Shown here: positions 43,100 to 55,079 of the stretch, piece by piece
How the letters are laid out: every line of letters starts with the position of its first letter
How positions within the stretch are numbered: position 1 is the first letter of the stretch
Notes under the pieces: model-generated
Database searches by the model: none
Seen by the model: the letters and a program-made list of their open reading frames with translations, nothing else
Told to the model about the DNA's origin: nothing
Position numbers and translations under genes: made by a program
Source of the DNA: Pachypanchax playfairii
Lineage: Eukaryota; Chordata; Actinopteri; Cyprinodontiformes; Aplocheilidae
DNA: 64,000 bases
Direction: 5' to 3'
Assembly: GCA_006937955.1 (NCBI GenBank)
Contig: SSNP01000044.1
Coordinates: forward strand, 1,590,291 to 1,654,290

Positions 43100-44555
43100 T
43101 CATTTTGTGTTGTTTACTTGCACAGAATACCACAACATGTCATGATTACTATTAAGGCTTAATGCTGGACCCAAATGCTGGAGGGAAGCTCACTGACAAC
43201 AGCATGCTCTTAAACCAGTGATATTTAATAACAAAGAACAAAAAGGTGCTGACCGAGCACCAAAACTTACATGTGGATGAGTGACCGGATGGAACGGAGG
43301 AGGGTAACAGGCACATGAAAATACATAATCCACGCACAAATAACTAAACTAAAGCACTGGTTTAAATACACAACAGACACAAAAGGTTTGATGAACATAA
43401 CTGGAAACAACTGGGAAGGAGAATGAAGCTGCTGAATAGACACATGGGGGAAACAGGAAGTACAACACATACCAAAATAAAACAGAAAACAAAGACGATG
43501 TACAAGATGTGACAAATGAACTAAACATAGGAGTACTGGGGAGACAAGGAGATCAGAGGAGAGCAAACCACCTCAAAATAATCCCATAAAACAAAACCAC
43601 AGAGTTCCAACACAACAAGGTTTAACCATTAAAGTAGAGAGACTTCAGGTGGTGTAATACAAACAGTGATTAAAGGTGGAATATGGAGCATAAACACCAC
43701 AACAAAAGCACAAAGCCTCCAGCCATCTGGGTGCAGACTCATAAACCCCCCTGCACACGCTCCGATGCTGAGGTCGACCGATATTCTTCACCAAACCCAC
43801 ACTGATCCCTGATCTGAGAAGGACAATAAAATATCATGAGTTCAGCTCCCTAATCATGCTCTCCAGCCCTTCTGATAACAAACAGGTTTTGATAAAAGCA
43901 GCTCCTACCTGTTTGTAGCTCAGTCATCGATTCAGTCCGTGGCAAAGAGCTCATGAAGCTGCCCCGCAACTCTTCTTGAGCAAACCAAAATTTTCTGCAG
44001 TAATCCTCCTGCGATCTTCTGTTCTCCTCACACACCATCTTGAACGCCCCACTTTTCAACCAGCAAAAAAATCTTCCAGCTGAACCCGCAGCCCGGAGTT
44101 CCCCCACTTCAGGCAGCTACTGCTCCATATTAGCTAGCTGCAAATAAAAACTTCCCCACACGAACCTGTCACATGTCAGGAAATCCTCTATGGCAAGAAA
44201 TTAGGGTAAAAAATCACCACATATCCCCGGGGCTTCCAGCAGCTTGACCCGCAGACTCCCCAGTACCAGCCTCGCTGTGCCGGACTATTTACCGTATTAG
44301 GCAACCCACAATTGTGCCCCCTGCTCTGCCAGCTATTGGCTGGTAGATGTAAACAAAATGCCAATGTTATGCCAGCCAAAATTATTATTTTTATTATATT
44401 TTACTTTGAAAATAATTTTTTAAAGGAAATAGTATATTTTCATTCTACATCCCTCTAAACACCCCATGGAGGCATTATGTTATTAAAAATATTGCTTTTT
44501 ATGAAAATATTCCATATTGTACCTTTAACAGTAAAAATTATTTTAGTACTCAGAT
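43100..44555. repeat. Dispersed-repeat-like sequence, no gene
   Basis: The 43150-43610 stretch has the A-rich, ACAGGAAG/AAACAGG-rich texture of a high-copy teleost repeat. 44160-44530 resembles a MITE ending in TATTGTACCTTTAAC. Neither could be delimited or translated. Confidence 0.35.
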
Positions 44556-44558
44556 ATT

Positions 44559-44700
44559 GTTAGCTGCTACCCTCTCCCCCCGGCTTACATATCGGGTTGT
44601 GTGAATGGGTGAATTTAAAACTTGTAGTGTGAAAGCGCTCTGAGTGGTCTGAATGACTAGAAAGGCGCTATACAAATACAGGACATTTACCATTTACCAT
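44559..44700 (+). mobile_element. SINE 3' half, 5'-truncated (family of 53598-53889)
   Basis: It matches the reverse complement of 53598-53735 almost base for base: TACCCTCTCCCCCCGGCTTA, GGGTTGTGTGAATGGGTGAA, GAATGACTAGAAAGGCGCTA and ACATTTACCATTTACC. The tRNA-like head is missing. Confidence 0.75.
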
Positions 44701-44997
44701 TTAGATATTAACATTTGAGATCATGTATTGTTGTAGGAGACAAAGTTAAGGAGGAAGTGTTGTCCTGCAGGTTCCACATGTAGGTCAGTGACCTGTGACT
44801 GACAGACCACATGACTGTTTACGTCTGATAAGTTATTACATTACAGTTAGCATAGGCTAATGCAGAAGTCAAACTCAACATTCTAATGTTGATCATTTTA
44901 TTCAATTATTTCCAGTTTTCCTCAGTTATATTTGTCGACTATTAAGCTAACATTTTAGTAAAGTGATTTACAAGTTAATCCAAAATGAAAGCTTCTA

Positions 44998-45641
44998 AGG
45001 CTACGTTCACACTGCAGGTCTTAATGCTCAATTCCAATTTTTTTGTGAAATACGATCTTTTTGCAAGGTTGTTCATATTGCCAGTGAAATGTGACCTGAA
45101 TGTGACTCACTGTCTGAATGTAATGCGTCTTGAATGTGTCATGCGTGTGCATTAGAAGGAACAGTGCCTCCTTGTATTTAGCCCGGAGACTTTTTTTTTT
45201 TGACATTGGAGCTGCAGGTTCATTAAAACCCGCACTCTGCCATTTCTTTAGAAATGTTTTCAAAATCTGCACGGTTCCGATAACACCCCTCGAGTTTGGC
45301 CTGAACAGAGCTGTCTTCCCAATTACATTTTGGCTTCTCGTCATTGGCTGTTCTTGTCTGCTGTTACTGTTGTTTACTCTTTGCTCCTGCATCCTTGACG
45401 CAGAATAGTGACTTGATGACTTACAGGTCAGATGGAAGCGACTTGGCGGTTCAGAGTGAAGTCGCATGTCAAAAGATCAGCTACATATCGGATTTAAGAT
45501 CACATGCTGAAGTGGCCTGGGTTGCATTTGAAAAAATCGGATCTGTGTTGTTCAGACTGTCATAAAAAAATCAGATACAGGTCAGATAGGGGCAAAAAAA
45601 TCGGATTTGTGTCACTTCAGCCTGCAGTCTGAACGTAGCCT
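44998..45641. mobile_element. MITE with AGGCTACGTTCACACTGCAG termini
   Basis: The left end is AGGCTACGTTCACACTGCAG. The right end GCCTGCAGTCTGAACGTAGCCT is its complement with two mismatches. Subterminal ATCGGATTT-like words recur at 45475-45605. There is no transposase. Confidence 0.75.
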
Positions 45642-46174
45642 AAAAAGACACTAGTCCTTGCAAAATCCCTTTCAAAATAAAAAGATGTCATCTTTGTATT
45701 ACAACAGGGAGTAAGATAAAAAAAATAGACAAGTTACAGTTATCACTTTGTACCAACACTGTATGATACAGACATCCTGGCCTTTGAAACAAATTTAGTT
45801 CATTACCTTAGTAGGTTAGAGGTGATAAAGATGTTCCATTTTAAAATACTACATAATGACGACATAGCTTCGTGAATACTGAAGTGTTGAGGCTTTGTTT
45901 TTGACTCATATTAAAAATATTTAACAGCAAATATACTAATTTGCAGTTTCAATTTTTTTTTTCAGATTTATAATAAATTATATTTATTTATAATAAATCA
46001 TAATGTTATTTATTTCTAAATTTAAAAAGGTGTTTGTGTATTCAGAACCCTAGTATTTTTCACACTTTTACAAACTTATTTCCTCATAGTTTTCTTGAAC
46101 TACATACCTTGATGTGGAGTGATGTTTCTGCCCTCTATCGAACATAAATCTGTCTGGAAGTCAGTTATTATCTG

Positions 46175-46478
46175 CACAACAGGAGCTGATGTCTATCTCC
46201 AGCTGTCATTGGGTGAGAGGAGGGGTTACACCTGGTCAGGTTGTCAGTCCATCACAGGGCCACATAGAGACAGACAACCACTCACACCTAGGAACAATGT
46301 AGAATTGCCAATTGACCTCTTGCATATCTTTGGTCTGAGCCAGAGTCCCTGGAGAAAACCCACACATGCACTGGAAGAACATGAAAACTCTATGCAGATA
46401 GGTGCCAGACAAGTTTTGAACCCAGCAACTTCTCACTGCAAGGCAACAGCGCTACCCACTGCTCCACTGTGCAGCCAC
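46175..46478 (-). mobile_element. Full-length tRNA-derived SINE
   Basis: Minus-strand head: GGCTGCACAGTGGAGCAGTG then GGTAGCG (A box) and GGGTTCAAAAC (B box). The body then passes through CATGCACTGG and TTGTTCCTAGGTGTGAGTGG to ATAGACATCAGCTCCTG. It abuts the L2 LINE tail at 46479 in the same orientation. Confidence 0.75.
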
Positions 46479-46783
46479 TACTGTCATTTTTACTACTGTC
46501 ATTTAGCAGATGCTTTTATCCAAAGCGACTTACATTGAGAGAACATACAAGCAAGAAATCAAAGAGAAGGAAACAATATAAGGAGGCGGACTGTTTGGAG
46601 TCCTGTTTAATTCCGACGCTGATACATCAAGTGTATCAATTTTAATTTTATTTTATTTTATTTTATTTTATTTTATTTTATTTTATTAATTTATTAATTT
46701 ATTAATTTATTTATTTATTTAGTTAGTTAGTTAGTAGAGATAAACTCCCAAATCGCTATCATAAATCATAAATCAATTCCACA

Positions 46784-49700
46784 TTAAGACTGAAAGTGTT
46801 CTTTAAAGAGATGAGTCTTAAGTCTGCTCTTAAAAGTGGCTGCCGACTCTGAGGATCGGACCGAGTTTGGTAGGTCATTCCACCATCAGGGGATAACAGA
46901 GGAGAAGAGTTTGGAACATGATCTCATGCCACGTTGTGGTGGAAGCGCTAGGCGTCTTTCAGCGGCTGAGCGTAGCATGTAGGTTTGGATGAAGGAGTGA
47001 AGGTAAGTAGGAGCTGTGTGTGTTAGAGTCTGGTAAGCCGGAAGCAGAGCTTTGTATTTGATGCGTGCTGCAACTGGAAGCCAGTGCAGAGAAATGAGCA
47101 GCGGAGTGACATGAGCCCTCTTGGGCTGGTTGAAGACCAGACGTGCTGCTGCGTTCTGAATCATCTGCAGAGGTTTAACCGAGGACGCCGGAAGACCGGC
47201 CAGCAAAGAGTTGCAGTAGTCGATGCGGGACAAGACCAGGGCCTGGACCAGAAGCTGTGTGGTGTGGTCTGTCAGGAAGGCTCTGATTTTCCTGATGTTT
47301 TAAAGAGCGAATCGACATGAGCGAGCTACGGAGTTAACCTGCTCCTTGAAGGACAGCTGGTTGTCCAGTATGACACCAAGGTTTCTGGCGGAGGTTTTGG
47401 GGAACAGCGTAATGGAGTCAAGCTGCACGCTTATCTGAGGAGGTAAGGAGTTACTGGCAGGACAGACAATGAGGTCAGTTTTGGACAGATTAAGCTGAAG
47501 GTGGCGATCCCTCATCCACGCCGAGATATCTGAGAGGCAGGCAGATATCCGCATTGAGACGGAGGTATCGTCTGGAGGGAAGGAGAGGAGGAGCTGAGAG
47601 TCGTCAGCGTAGCAATGGTAGGAGAAGCCATGGGAGCGAATGATCTCGCCTAATGAGGTGGTGTATAAAGAGAAGAGGAGAGGACCAAGGACCGAGCCCT
47701 GCGGGACACCCGTTGCCAGCTCATGCAGACTGGACATCTGTCCATGCCACGAGACTCTGAAAGATCTTTCCGCAAGGTACGAGGTGAACCACGAGAGGAC
47801 CGGCCCCGAGATGCCAAGCTTAGATAGCGTCGAGAGGAGAATGAGGTGGTTGACAGTGTCAAAAGCAGCAGACAAGTCGAGGAGTACGAGTACTGAGGAG
47901 AGACCAGCCGATCTGGCAACCCGTAGTGACTCTGCAACTGAGAGAAGAGCGGTTTCAGTGGAATGGCCTCGCTTAAAGCCTGATTGATAACGATCAAGTA
48001 GGTCATTGTCATGGAGGAACTGTGAGACTTGAGTGAAAACGGCTCGCTCTAGGATCTTGGACATGAACGGTAGGAGCGAGACTGGCCGGTAGTTTCCTAC
48101 CTGGGCCGGGTCGAGCGACGGTTTTTTCAGCAGCGGAGTGACAGTGGCTTGCTTGAAAACTGAAGGAAAGACGCCAGTCTTCATGGAAGAGTTTATAATG
48201 TGGGTTATTGCAGGTTTGACGGCAGGAAGAATGCTCAGCAGGATATCTGTAGGAATCGGATCCAGAGGACACGTGGTTGGATTAGATTCCACTATGAGTC
48301 AGGAGACTTCGTCCTTATTCAGTAAGCGGAAGAAGCAGAGCGATTGACCGGAGGAAGGATGGACCAGACTGGGATGGTCAGGCTCGGAAAACTGATTTTT
48401 AATGGAGGCGATTTTGTCGGTGAAGTAGGTGGCGAACATGTCTGCAGTCAGCTCGGTGGGTGGCTGAGCAGGTGGAGGACGGAGAAGAGTATTGAATGTC
48501 TTGAACAGTTTTCCCATGTTAGGAGCATTTTGGATTTTGTTTTGGTAAAAAGCTATCTTGGCAGCCTTTAAGCAGGATGTAAAGCTAGAGAGCTTTTGCT
48601 GGTATTCGGACAAGTCAGTGAGATTTTTGGATTTGCGCCATTTCCTTTCAGCTGCTCTCAGACCAGCTCTGTGATCCCTCAGAGTGTCTGTGAGCCACGG
48701 ACTAGGACGCTGCCGGGCAGCCAGCTTTGACACACGAGGGCAGACTTCGTCCAGAGAAGAAGCTAGTGAGGAGCAGAGCGTCTCTGTTGCGTCATTAACA
48801 GGCAGAGTTGAGAGCACCGAGTGGGAAGGGAGAGAGGAGCAGACATGCTCCGATAGCTGCGAGGGACTGAGAGATTGAAGGTTTCTGCGGTAGGAGACAG
48901 TCTTTACTTTTGCGTTAGGTACGTGAGGGATGGAGATGCTCAATTTAATCAGGAAGTGGTCTGAGAGGTGCAGCGGTGTGACTTGCATGTTACCTGCAGT
49001 GCAGTTTCTGGTCAGTACCAGGTCCAGTGTGTTGCCAGCTCTGTGTGTTGGGGGAGTCTGGACCAGATTGAGATTGAAGGAGTTGACCAGGGCCAGAAAG
49101 TTATGAGCTTGTGTTTTATCGATATGAATGTTCATGTCGCCCATAACAATTAAAGGGGAGTTATCATCCGGAATGTCGGATAGGATTGTGTCCAGTTCAT
49201 CCATAAATTGCTCCATGTTGCCTCCCGGAGGGCGGTAAATAACCAAAACATAGGCAGCGACGGGCTTAGAGATTCGTACTGCATGAAATTCGAATGAGGA
49301 GCAGGTAGTAGTGGTTAGCAAAGAGGAAAATTTCCACATTTTGGAAATCAGGATGCATGTACCACCTCCTCGCCCAGCAGGATGAGGAGTGTGTGTGAAT
49401 TCTGCATCAGAAGAGAGGGCAGCCGGTGTTGCTGTGTTGTCAGGACGAATCCAGGTCTCGGTCAGGGCTAGGACCTGTATATCGGAGAGGTGCGGCAGAG
49501 AACTGATGAACTCTGTTTTGTTAACTGCGGACTGACAGTTCCAGAGGCCGAGGGTAACGGAGGCTGTGGCAGCCCGACACGCCATGGGCTGGATGAGGCA
49601 GTGCGGATTACGTTGTCTATAGAGAGTGCGTCGAGGTCTGTGCCCAACTATGACTGGGATGTGTGATTTGCACATGGTACTTACTTTGCTCGGTGGACTC

Positions 49701-49816
49701 GCGCAGGTAGACTCGCAGGTCTTGACCCTCTGTGGTCTTAACCGATGTGGGACCAAACACGCTGACGCCTCGCTGACGCTCAGTTTAATGTGTCTGGCTA
49801 TATACCTAATAATCAC
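46784..49816 (-). pseudogene. L2 LINE ORF2 (endonuclease and reverse transcriptase), three nonsense codons
   Basis: A single reading frame of 1011 codons runs from 49816 to the stop at 46786-46784, broken only by in-frame stops at 48301-48299 (TGA), 47302-47300 (TAA) and 46888-46886 (TGA). No frameshift separates the blocks. The N-terminal APE-type endonuclease has LGLWNCQSAVNKTEF, LTETWI, VMGDMNIH and LSDHFLI. The RT has NYRPVSLLPFMSKILER, VLLDLSAAFDTVNH, GVPQGSVLGPLLFSLY and the catalytic YADD in CYADDSQLLL. The C-terminus has LSRIDYCNSLLAGLP and LHWLPVAARIKYK. Identity of the start codon is uncertain. Confidence 0.88.
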
Positions 49817-49863
49817 ACAGTTGATTGGCTAAGCTAATTGCAACAGGCTGACACCAGCGTGAC

Positions 49864-50179
49864 CGCCCCAGTATTACGTAACCCGCGTCACCAGTTTCGC
49901 CCGGAAGTAAACAGTAACCGAACTCAGCTCACCTGAATTATCTGCTACCTTGCTCTACTGAAATCCCTGCTTGTTCTGCCGTGAACAGCAAGTTACTCGC
50001 TTTTAAACGGGATTTTTTTCCCCTCAAATCACGTGACCCGCGTCACGATTCCTTTCCCGTATTTCCGCCCCAGTATTACGTAACCCGCGTCACCAGTTTC
50101 GCCCGGGAGTAAACAGTAACCGAACTCAGCTCACCTGAATTATCTGCTACCTTGCTCTACTGAAATCCCTGCTTGTTCA
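49864..50179 (-). promoter_or_regulatory. Two tandem LINE 5' monomers, 202-bp period
   Basis: Copies at 49864-49976 and 50066-50178 share CGCCCCAGTATTACGTAACC, the CGCGTCACCAGTTTCGCCCG word and TGAATTATCTGCTACCTTGC. They differ at about one base. They lie at the 5' end of the L2 element. Tandem 5' monomers with promoter function are known in mouse L1. The role here is inferred from position. Confidence 0.55.
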
Positions 50180-50199
50180 GCCCCTTTTAGTTTTCGTCC

Positions 50200-51600
50200 C
50201 AAAGTAGTAATCCTCAGTATTACTCAATCTTTTAATGTTTTCCTTGCACTGTTCCTCTGTCTACTGACTGTCCAAGAAGAAAAAAACAAATAAACTATTA
50301 AGTCGTTAAAAACTGAGGGGCCAGTTAATTTTTTGAGGTGACACGTGGCACCTACCGTTTGATCCCAGTAAACATGTCTTTAAACATGTAAGAGAGAATT
50401 TATCCACTATCAGAGTTACTGCTCATATGGTTATTGAGATAAATACTCTGTGACTTCATATAGTCAGTGGCAATTTTGCATAAAAAAACAGACAAAAACT
50501 ATGTGTCATAGGTTCAGTTCATTAAAAAATCAAGTTTCTGGAAGACCTCTTCCACCTTGGAATTGTCATAGCCATCATGTTACGACAAGCCTTCACAAAA
50601 CCAGCTCATAAAAGAATTTCTCACCTCGTCACCAGAGATCACTCTCACTCTCACTTGCCTGAGATATACACAAAGCTTTAGACCCACTGGATACACTAAT
50701 CCATTTACGCCTGCTGGTGAGTAACAAATTAAATTATTTAAATTCATACTATGGTATTCATGATATCTTGTTTAATTGTTCCTTATAAGCACTTGATATT
50801 TGCATGTTTTGAATATATAGGAATGTGAACTTTAGAAGGTTCTGGAGGATAAAAACAGGCAATAAATCCTGATAATAACTGGAAAAAGTTTAACTTAGCT
50901 ATTATTTTTCAGTGAAAGGTGTATTATGTCTGACATGTTAATCTTTTTGTGTGTTTCAATTTGTTAAGAAAAAATATATACTGCAGCCTTGTGAAAAAAG
51001 GAAAGATTAGCTGATATTTTAAAAACGTCTGTTGTGTTTTTCCTCAGTGAATGTTTCCTCATAGTTTTGTAACCATTAAGTTCTAAATGTCTTCCTTGTT
51101 CACACACTCCCAACTATTAAGTACACACTTCACTTACAAACATGCATTTCAGTAATCCTCCAAATTCATATCTTCATCTATTTAAATGTATTTATTTATC
51201 TGTTACATGATTCTGGGAATCAGACAGAAAACCTGTAGATTACCCACATGCAAATAATTGCAAATTTACATGGGCCATATAAAAATGGCATCATTTTCTG
51301 ATAAAGTTACTTGCTGGTTCAAGCTTGACATTAAAGGATGACTTCAGAACTGAACTCTACAACAGGTAATGTAATACTGCTGATATCATGACATAATAAT
51401 CTCTTTATGCAGTTTTAAAACAATACAGAAAATAATCAACATGATAGTTGGAGTTAAAGTCACCAAAATCAGAGAATGGCTTGTATACAGTTCAATTACA
51501 AAGTATTTGCCTCTTCTGTTTTTACTTTGTCATTTGTTTATTTTCAGGTCATCAAATAAATGTTAATATCCGACAAAGATAACCTGAATAAATACAAAAT
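50200..51600. other. No gene seen
   Basis: AT-rich sequence without recognisable coding frames, terminal repeats or RNA genes. Confidence 0.5.
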
Positions 51601-51659
51601 ATAGTATTTAGGTTGGAATTTTATTTTTTAAGGCACTCAGTGGTGGGCTTGTAATTATG

Positions 51660-51950
51660 CTTCTGATTATTGTCTTGTCACATAACCCAAGTGCACTTGA
51701 GCAAGTGCAAGTGAGGTCTGCAGGCTTTAGATGATGGATCTTTGATGACCTGGATAAGTTGTTGATGCACTCTTGGAGTTGATACTTTTGGCCTGGCCAC
51801 TTTTGGGAAATTCTTCACAGTTCCATGTTTTTTCTGTTTGTGGATAATGACTCTCACTGAGGTTGGATGGAGTCCCAAAGTTTTCGAAATGGTTATGTAA
51901 TTCTTTCCAGGCTGACAAATGTCAGTAACTTTGTGACTAATCTGTCTTTA
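51660..51950 (-). pseudogene. Tc1-type transposase N-terminal remnant
   Basis: Two overlapping minus-strand frames give MGLHPTSVRVIIHKQKKHGT with NFPKVARPKVS, and the upstream piece MSAWKELHNHFENFG. Together they match the helix-turn-helix and GRP-like linker of Tc1 transposases (wording such as HGTVKNFPRSGRP). The catalytic domain is absent. Confidence 0.65.
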
Positions 51951-52143
51951 GATAATGCCCTGCTTTTTGAGTTTTTTAAACTTGATGCTGTTAGACAAGT
52001 TATTTTAATTGATTTTTTCTAGCAGTAATCAGGCCTGGAAGTGACAAGTGAAACTGAGCAGATTTCTAAAAATGTTGTTAATCATAGTTAACTTGTGATT
52101 TTTAAAGGAGAGTATTTTTTTATGAGGCCAGGCTGGTTTTGTA

Positions 52144-52303
52144 TGGAGCCCTTTAGGTTTCATGGGTGGAAAAAAATTTGGTTTCTTATGCGCAAAAGAA
52201 AAAATGTTGAGTGCACAAGATACTATCTAGTGCACATGAGATACTATCTGGTGCGTAAGAGAAACTAACATTTTTTTGCAACCATGTCCCCTAAAGGGCT
52301 TCA
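52144..52303. mobile_element. Small MITE, 160 bp
   Basis: The termini TGGAGCCCTTTAGG and CCTAAAGGGCTTCA are inverted and flanked by TA on both sides. Inner arms with CATGG and the A/T-run before TTAGTTTCT also pair. Two tandem GAGATACTATCTGGTGC-like words sit in the middle. Confidence 0.75.
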
Positions 52304-52389
52304 TAGTTTAGCTAGCTTTTTAATGTGAATAAACTAAAGGTTCATTTGAAAACTTCATTACTGTAAAAGATCTGATTTGGACTGGACTC

Positions 52390-53206
52390 TGAGGCACAAG
52401 AGTACGACAGGACTGGTAGGTAAAATTAGATTATAAAACAGAGTACAGGCAAAGTGATTCAGCAGGAGGCAACACCTCAGTAGCTTTGATACGTCTATGG
52501 CAAAGAGAAGACAGAGGTAAGTAACTATTGTTCAAACAAAAGCTGATAATAGTGTGGTTAATTTAGACAGTAACCTTTCTCTTTGCAGGTGCCATGAGAA
52601 GACAAAGCTGCAGACTGGAACTGCTGGCAGGATTAAGTTGCCTGGAGGAGAGCAGATAGGTATTTCTCTTTTTCAGGAACCCCACTGCTGACAGCCAAAA
52701 TGGCAGAACTCAGGACCAAACTAAGGATGGGAAAAAAAACAAAAGTTAGCATTAGAACAACAGGGTATTAGTATGCAATACAGTATGAATCTTCTTTTTG
52801 TCAGTCAGGGCTTCCTCTTCGTCCATCAAAAAAATAATGTACTTCCTTTTCGTCCGTCAAACACAAACACAGGGCTTCCTCTTTGTACGTCAACTAAATA
52901 ATGTACTTCTTCTGTCACTCAAACACAATCCATCATAGTCTAGAAAACGAGCTATAGGATTCAACAGAGTCAGAGATGTTCATGAAGGAAGCAGACAGAA
53001 GCGTGTTCCAAAACAGATCGGGGTTCAAAGCCAGAAGACACCAGAGAGCGTCCATTGAACAGCAGACAAAAGCAGGTCAGTAATCAATCCAAAATCAGGA
53101 CACATTTTGGTCTATATCATAGAAGGCTAAACAAGATGTTGGAACAAAAGGAAGAAAACTACTGGAAAACAAGTAGAATAAAAAGGTTCGGACCTGAATC
53201 ATGACA
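52390..53206 (-). mobile_element. Putative degraded 3' LTR of the Gypsy remnant
   Basis: Downstream of the integrase end on the minus strand the sequence reads TGTCATGATTCAGGTCC from 53206, a typical LTR start placed where the 3' LTR is expected. The distal end near 52390 is a guess. Confidence 0.35.
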
Positions 53207-53219
53207 GAGCCCATGCCCT

Positions 53220-55070
53220 CCTCAAGGGACGACTCCTAATGGACCCCCAGTCTACTCAGGATGATTGTGGTTGAAACAGCAGTTCAAGGTGGGGTCAAGC
53301 AGGACCGCCGTCCAACACCCGGGTGGGAGGAGGGGGTCTGGAGGCAGGCACAAACCTGGATATGATTGCCAGTTTGATCTTAGATACATGAAACAATGGA
53401 TGGATATGTAATGATAGAGGTAATCTCAGTCTGCCCACAACTGGGTGGATGACCTTGGTGATGGGAAAAGGGTCAACAAACCTTGGGGCCAATTTGGGGT
53501 TTTCCACCAGTAGGGGAAGATCTTTGGTGGATAGCCAGACCCTTTAGTCCAATGCAGGTATCCACCACCGGTTGGCTGCCTGGGAATAGATTGCAAATGG
53601 TAAATGTCCTGTATTTGTATAGCACTTTTCTAGTCATTCAGACCACTCAAAGCGCTTTCACACCACAAGGTTTTACATTCACCCATTCACACAACCCGAT
53701 ATGTAAGCCGGGGGGAGAGGGTAGGGGCTAACACTCACACAACCCGATACGCAAATCGGGGGGCAACATGGGGTTCAATGTCTTGCCCAAGGACACTTCA
53801 ACATGTGGCGGTGGAAGCCGGGATCGATCCACCAACCTTCTAGTTGGAGGACAACCGCTCTAACCACTGATCCACAGCCGCCCCCACAAATTGCAAAGGT
53901 CGTAAATAATGATGCCCGGGTCTTACACCAAGTCCAGCTGCACCAAAGAGCACAGGCAAGGGCAGATGGGACTCCGATTGTATGTCCAGAGTTGATTGGT
54001 GGCCATAAACAGGGTGAAATGGAGACAGACTTGTAGCACTCTGGACATGAGGGAGTTGATGGCCCCACTGAGGTTGGAACCTAGGTGCTGGGATTATCTA
54101 AATACAGTACCCACAGCTTGATCTCAACCTCTTAGTTTGCCCGTTCCATCCGATGGTCTATCTGAGGATGGAAAACTGACAAGAAACTGTTAATATGCAG
54201 ACAACAGAATTCCTTCCAAAACAGTGAACTGAAATGGGGACTTCAGTCAGACACTATGTCCTGACAAAAAATCTCCCTGGACACAACCTGACTCAGAACT
54301 TTGGCACATGGTAATTTCTTGAGGGGAATGAGATGGACCAGTTTGGAGAACAGGTCAGCTATTGTGAGGATAACAGTGTTACCTTCAGAGACATGCAAAC
54401 TGACAATGAAATCCATCAAGATGTGGGTCCATAGACATTTAGGAATGGGAGAGGCTTCAGGACACCATCAGGTGCACAAGTTGAAGTCTTGCTGCTGCAG
54501 CCAAAGGTACGGCAGGCCTTGATGAACTCGAGAGTGTTCTTTGGGAGTGAGAGCCACCAGAACATTTGACAGACCACTGCAAGTGTATTGATGAAGTCCG
54601 GATGACAAATCTCCAAAACCTTGGCAGATAAATGGTCGGGTACAAACAAACAATTAGAGGGACAAGAACTGGGTATACTTAGTTTGACAGTCCATGACTT
54701 CCTGTTCAGTCTGAAGGTTAGTAATAGCTACCTTAACTTTGAAAGGGTAAGATGAGGTCTGGAGTTCCATTTGGTGTTTCTTTAATCTTTTGTGAGTGCA
54801 TCTGGGGCAGGGCATCTGGCTTGGTATTCTTGGAGCCTGATTTGCATGAGAGTATGATGCAAAAACAACTAAAAAACAGGGCATACCTGGCTTGGTGAGG
54901 GTTGAGCCGCTTGGTTGTCCAGATGTACTCAAGGTTCTTGTGATCAGTCCAGATGTGAAAAGGCTGCTCAGCAACCTCCAACCAGTAGCTCTCAGTTGCC
55001 CATGTTGTTGTTGCATTCTACTGGTGATATCTATGTGAGAAAAAGGCACATGGATGGAGTTTAGAGTCAT
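53220..55070 (-). pseudogene. Ty3/Gypsy retrotransposon pol remnant (RNase H, integrase)
   Basis: Minus-strand order is: RNase H with FHIWTDHKNLEYIWTTKRLN and QARYALFF (about 54960-54870); GSKNTKPDALPQ linker; integrase zinc-binding part LFVPDHLSAKVLEICHP, FWWLSLPKNTLEFIKACRTF, PDGVLKPLPFLN (54657-54430); and the integrase C-terminal piece KLAPRFVDPFPITKV with LPLSLHIHPLFHVSKIK and RPPPPTRVLDGGPA (53507-53295). Frameshifts and stops are frequent and the integrase core is scrambled. gag, protease and the RT palm were not found. A SINE interrupts it at 53598-53889. Confidence 0.88.
53598..53889 (-). mobile_element. Full-length tRNA-derived SINE inserted in the Gypsy remnant
   Basis: Perfect 8-bp target duplications ATTGCAAA lie at 53590-53597 and 53890-53897. 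Minus-strand head: GGCTGTGGATCAGTGGTTAG (A box) and GGATCGATCC (B box), then TGTCCTTGGGCAAGACATTG. It ends GGACATTTACCA. A truncated relative is at 44559-44700. Confidence 0.88.
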
Positions 55071-55079
55071 TAGGATTTA

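Larger units (their letters stand above)
46479..50200 (-). mobile_element. L2-clade LINE, nearly full length
   Basis: The 3' end (low coordinates) has the conserved tail: read on the plus strand, CATTTAGCAGATGCTTTTAT then CCAAAGCGACTTACATT (46499-46535), as in UnaL2/L2 elements. A TTTTA/TTAA-rich stretch lies at 46640-46730. The protein frame is 49816 to 46784. Upstream, two copies of a 114-bp promoter-like monomer (49864 and 50066) lie at the 5' end. Total length is about 3.7 kb. Confidence 0.88.

Noticed and set aside
46119..46538. 139-codon plus-strand frame
   Set aside because: Antisense translation of a SINE; no protein similarity expected.
47640..47987. 115-codon plus-strand frame
   Set aside because: Antisense shadow of the L2 reverse transcriptase.
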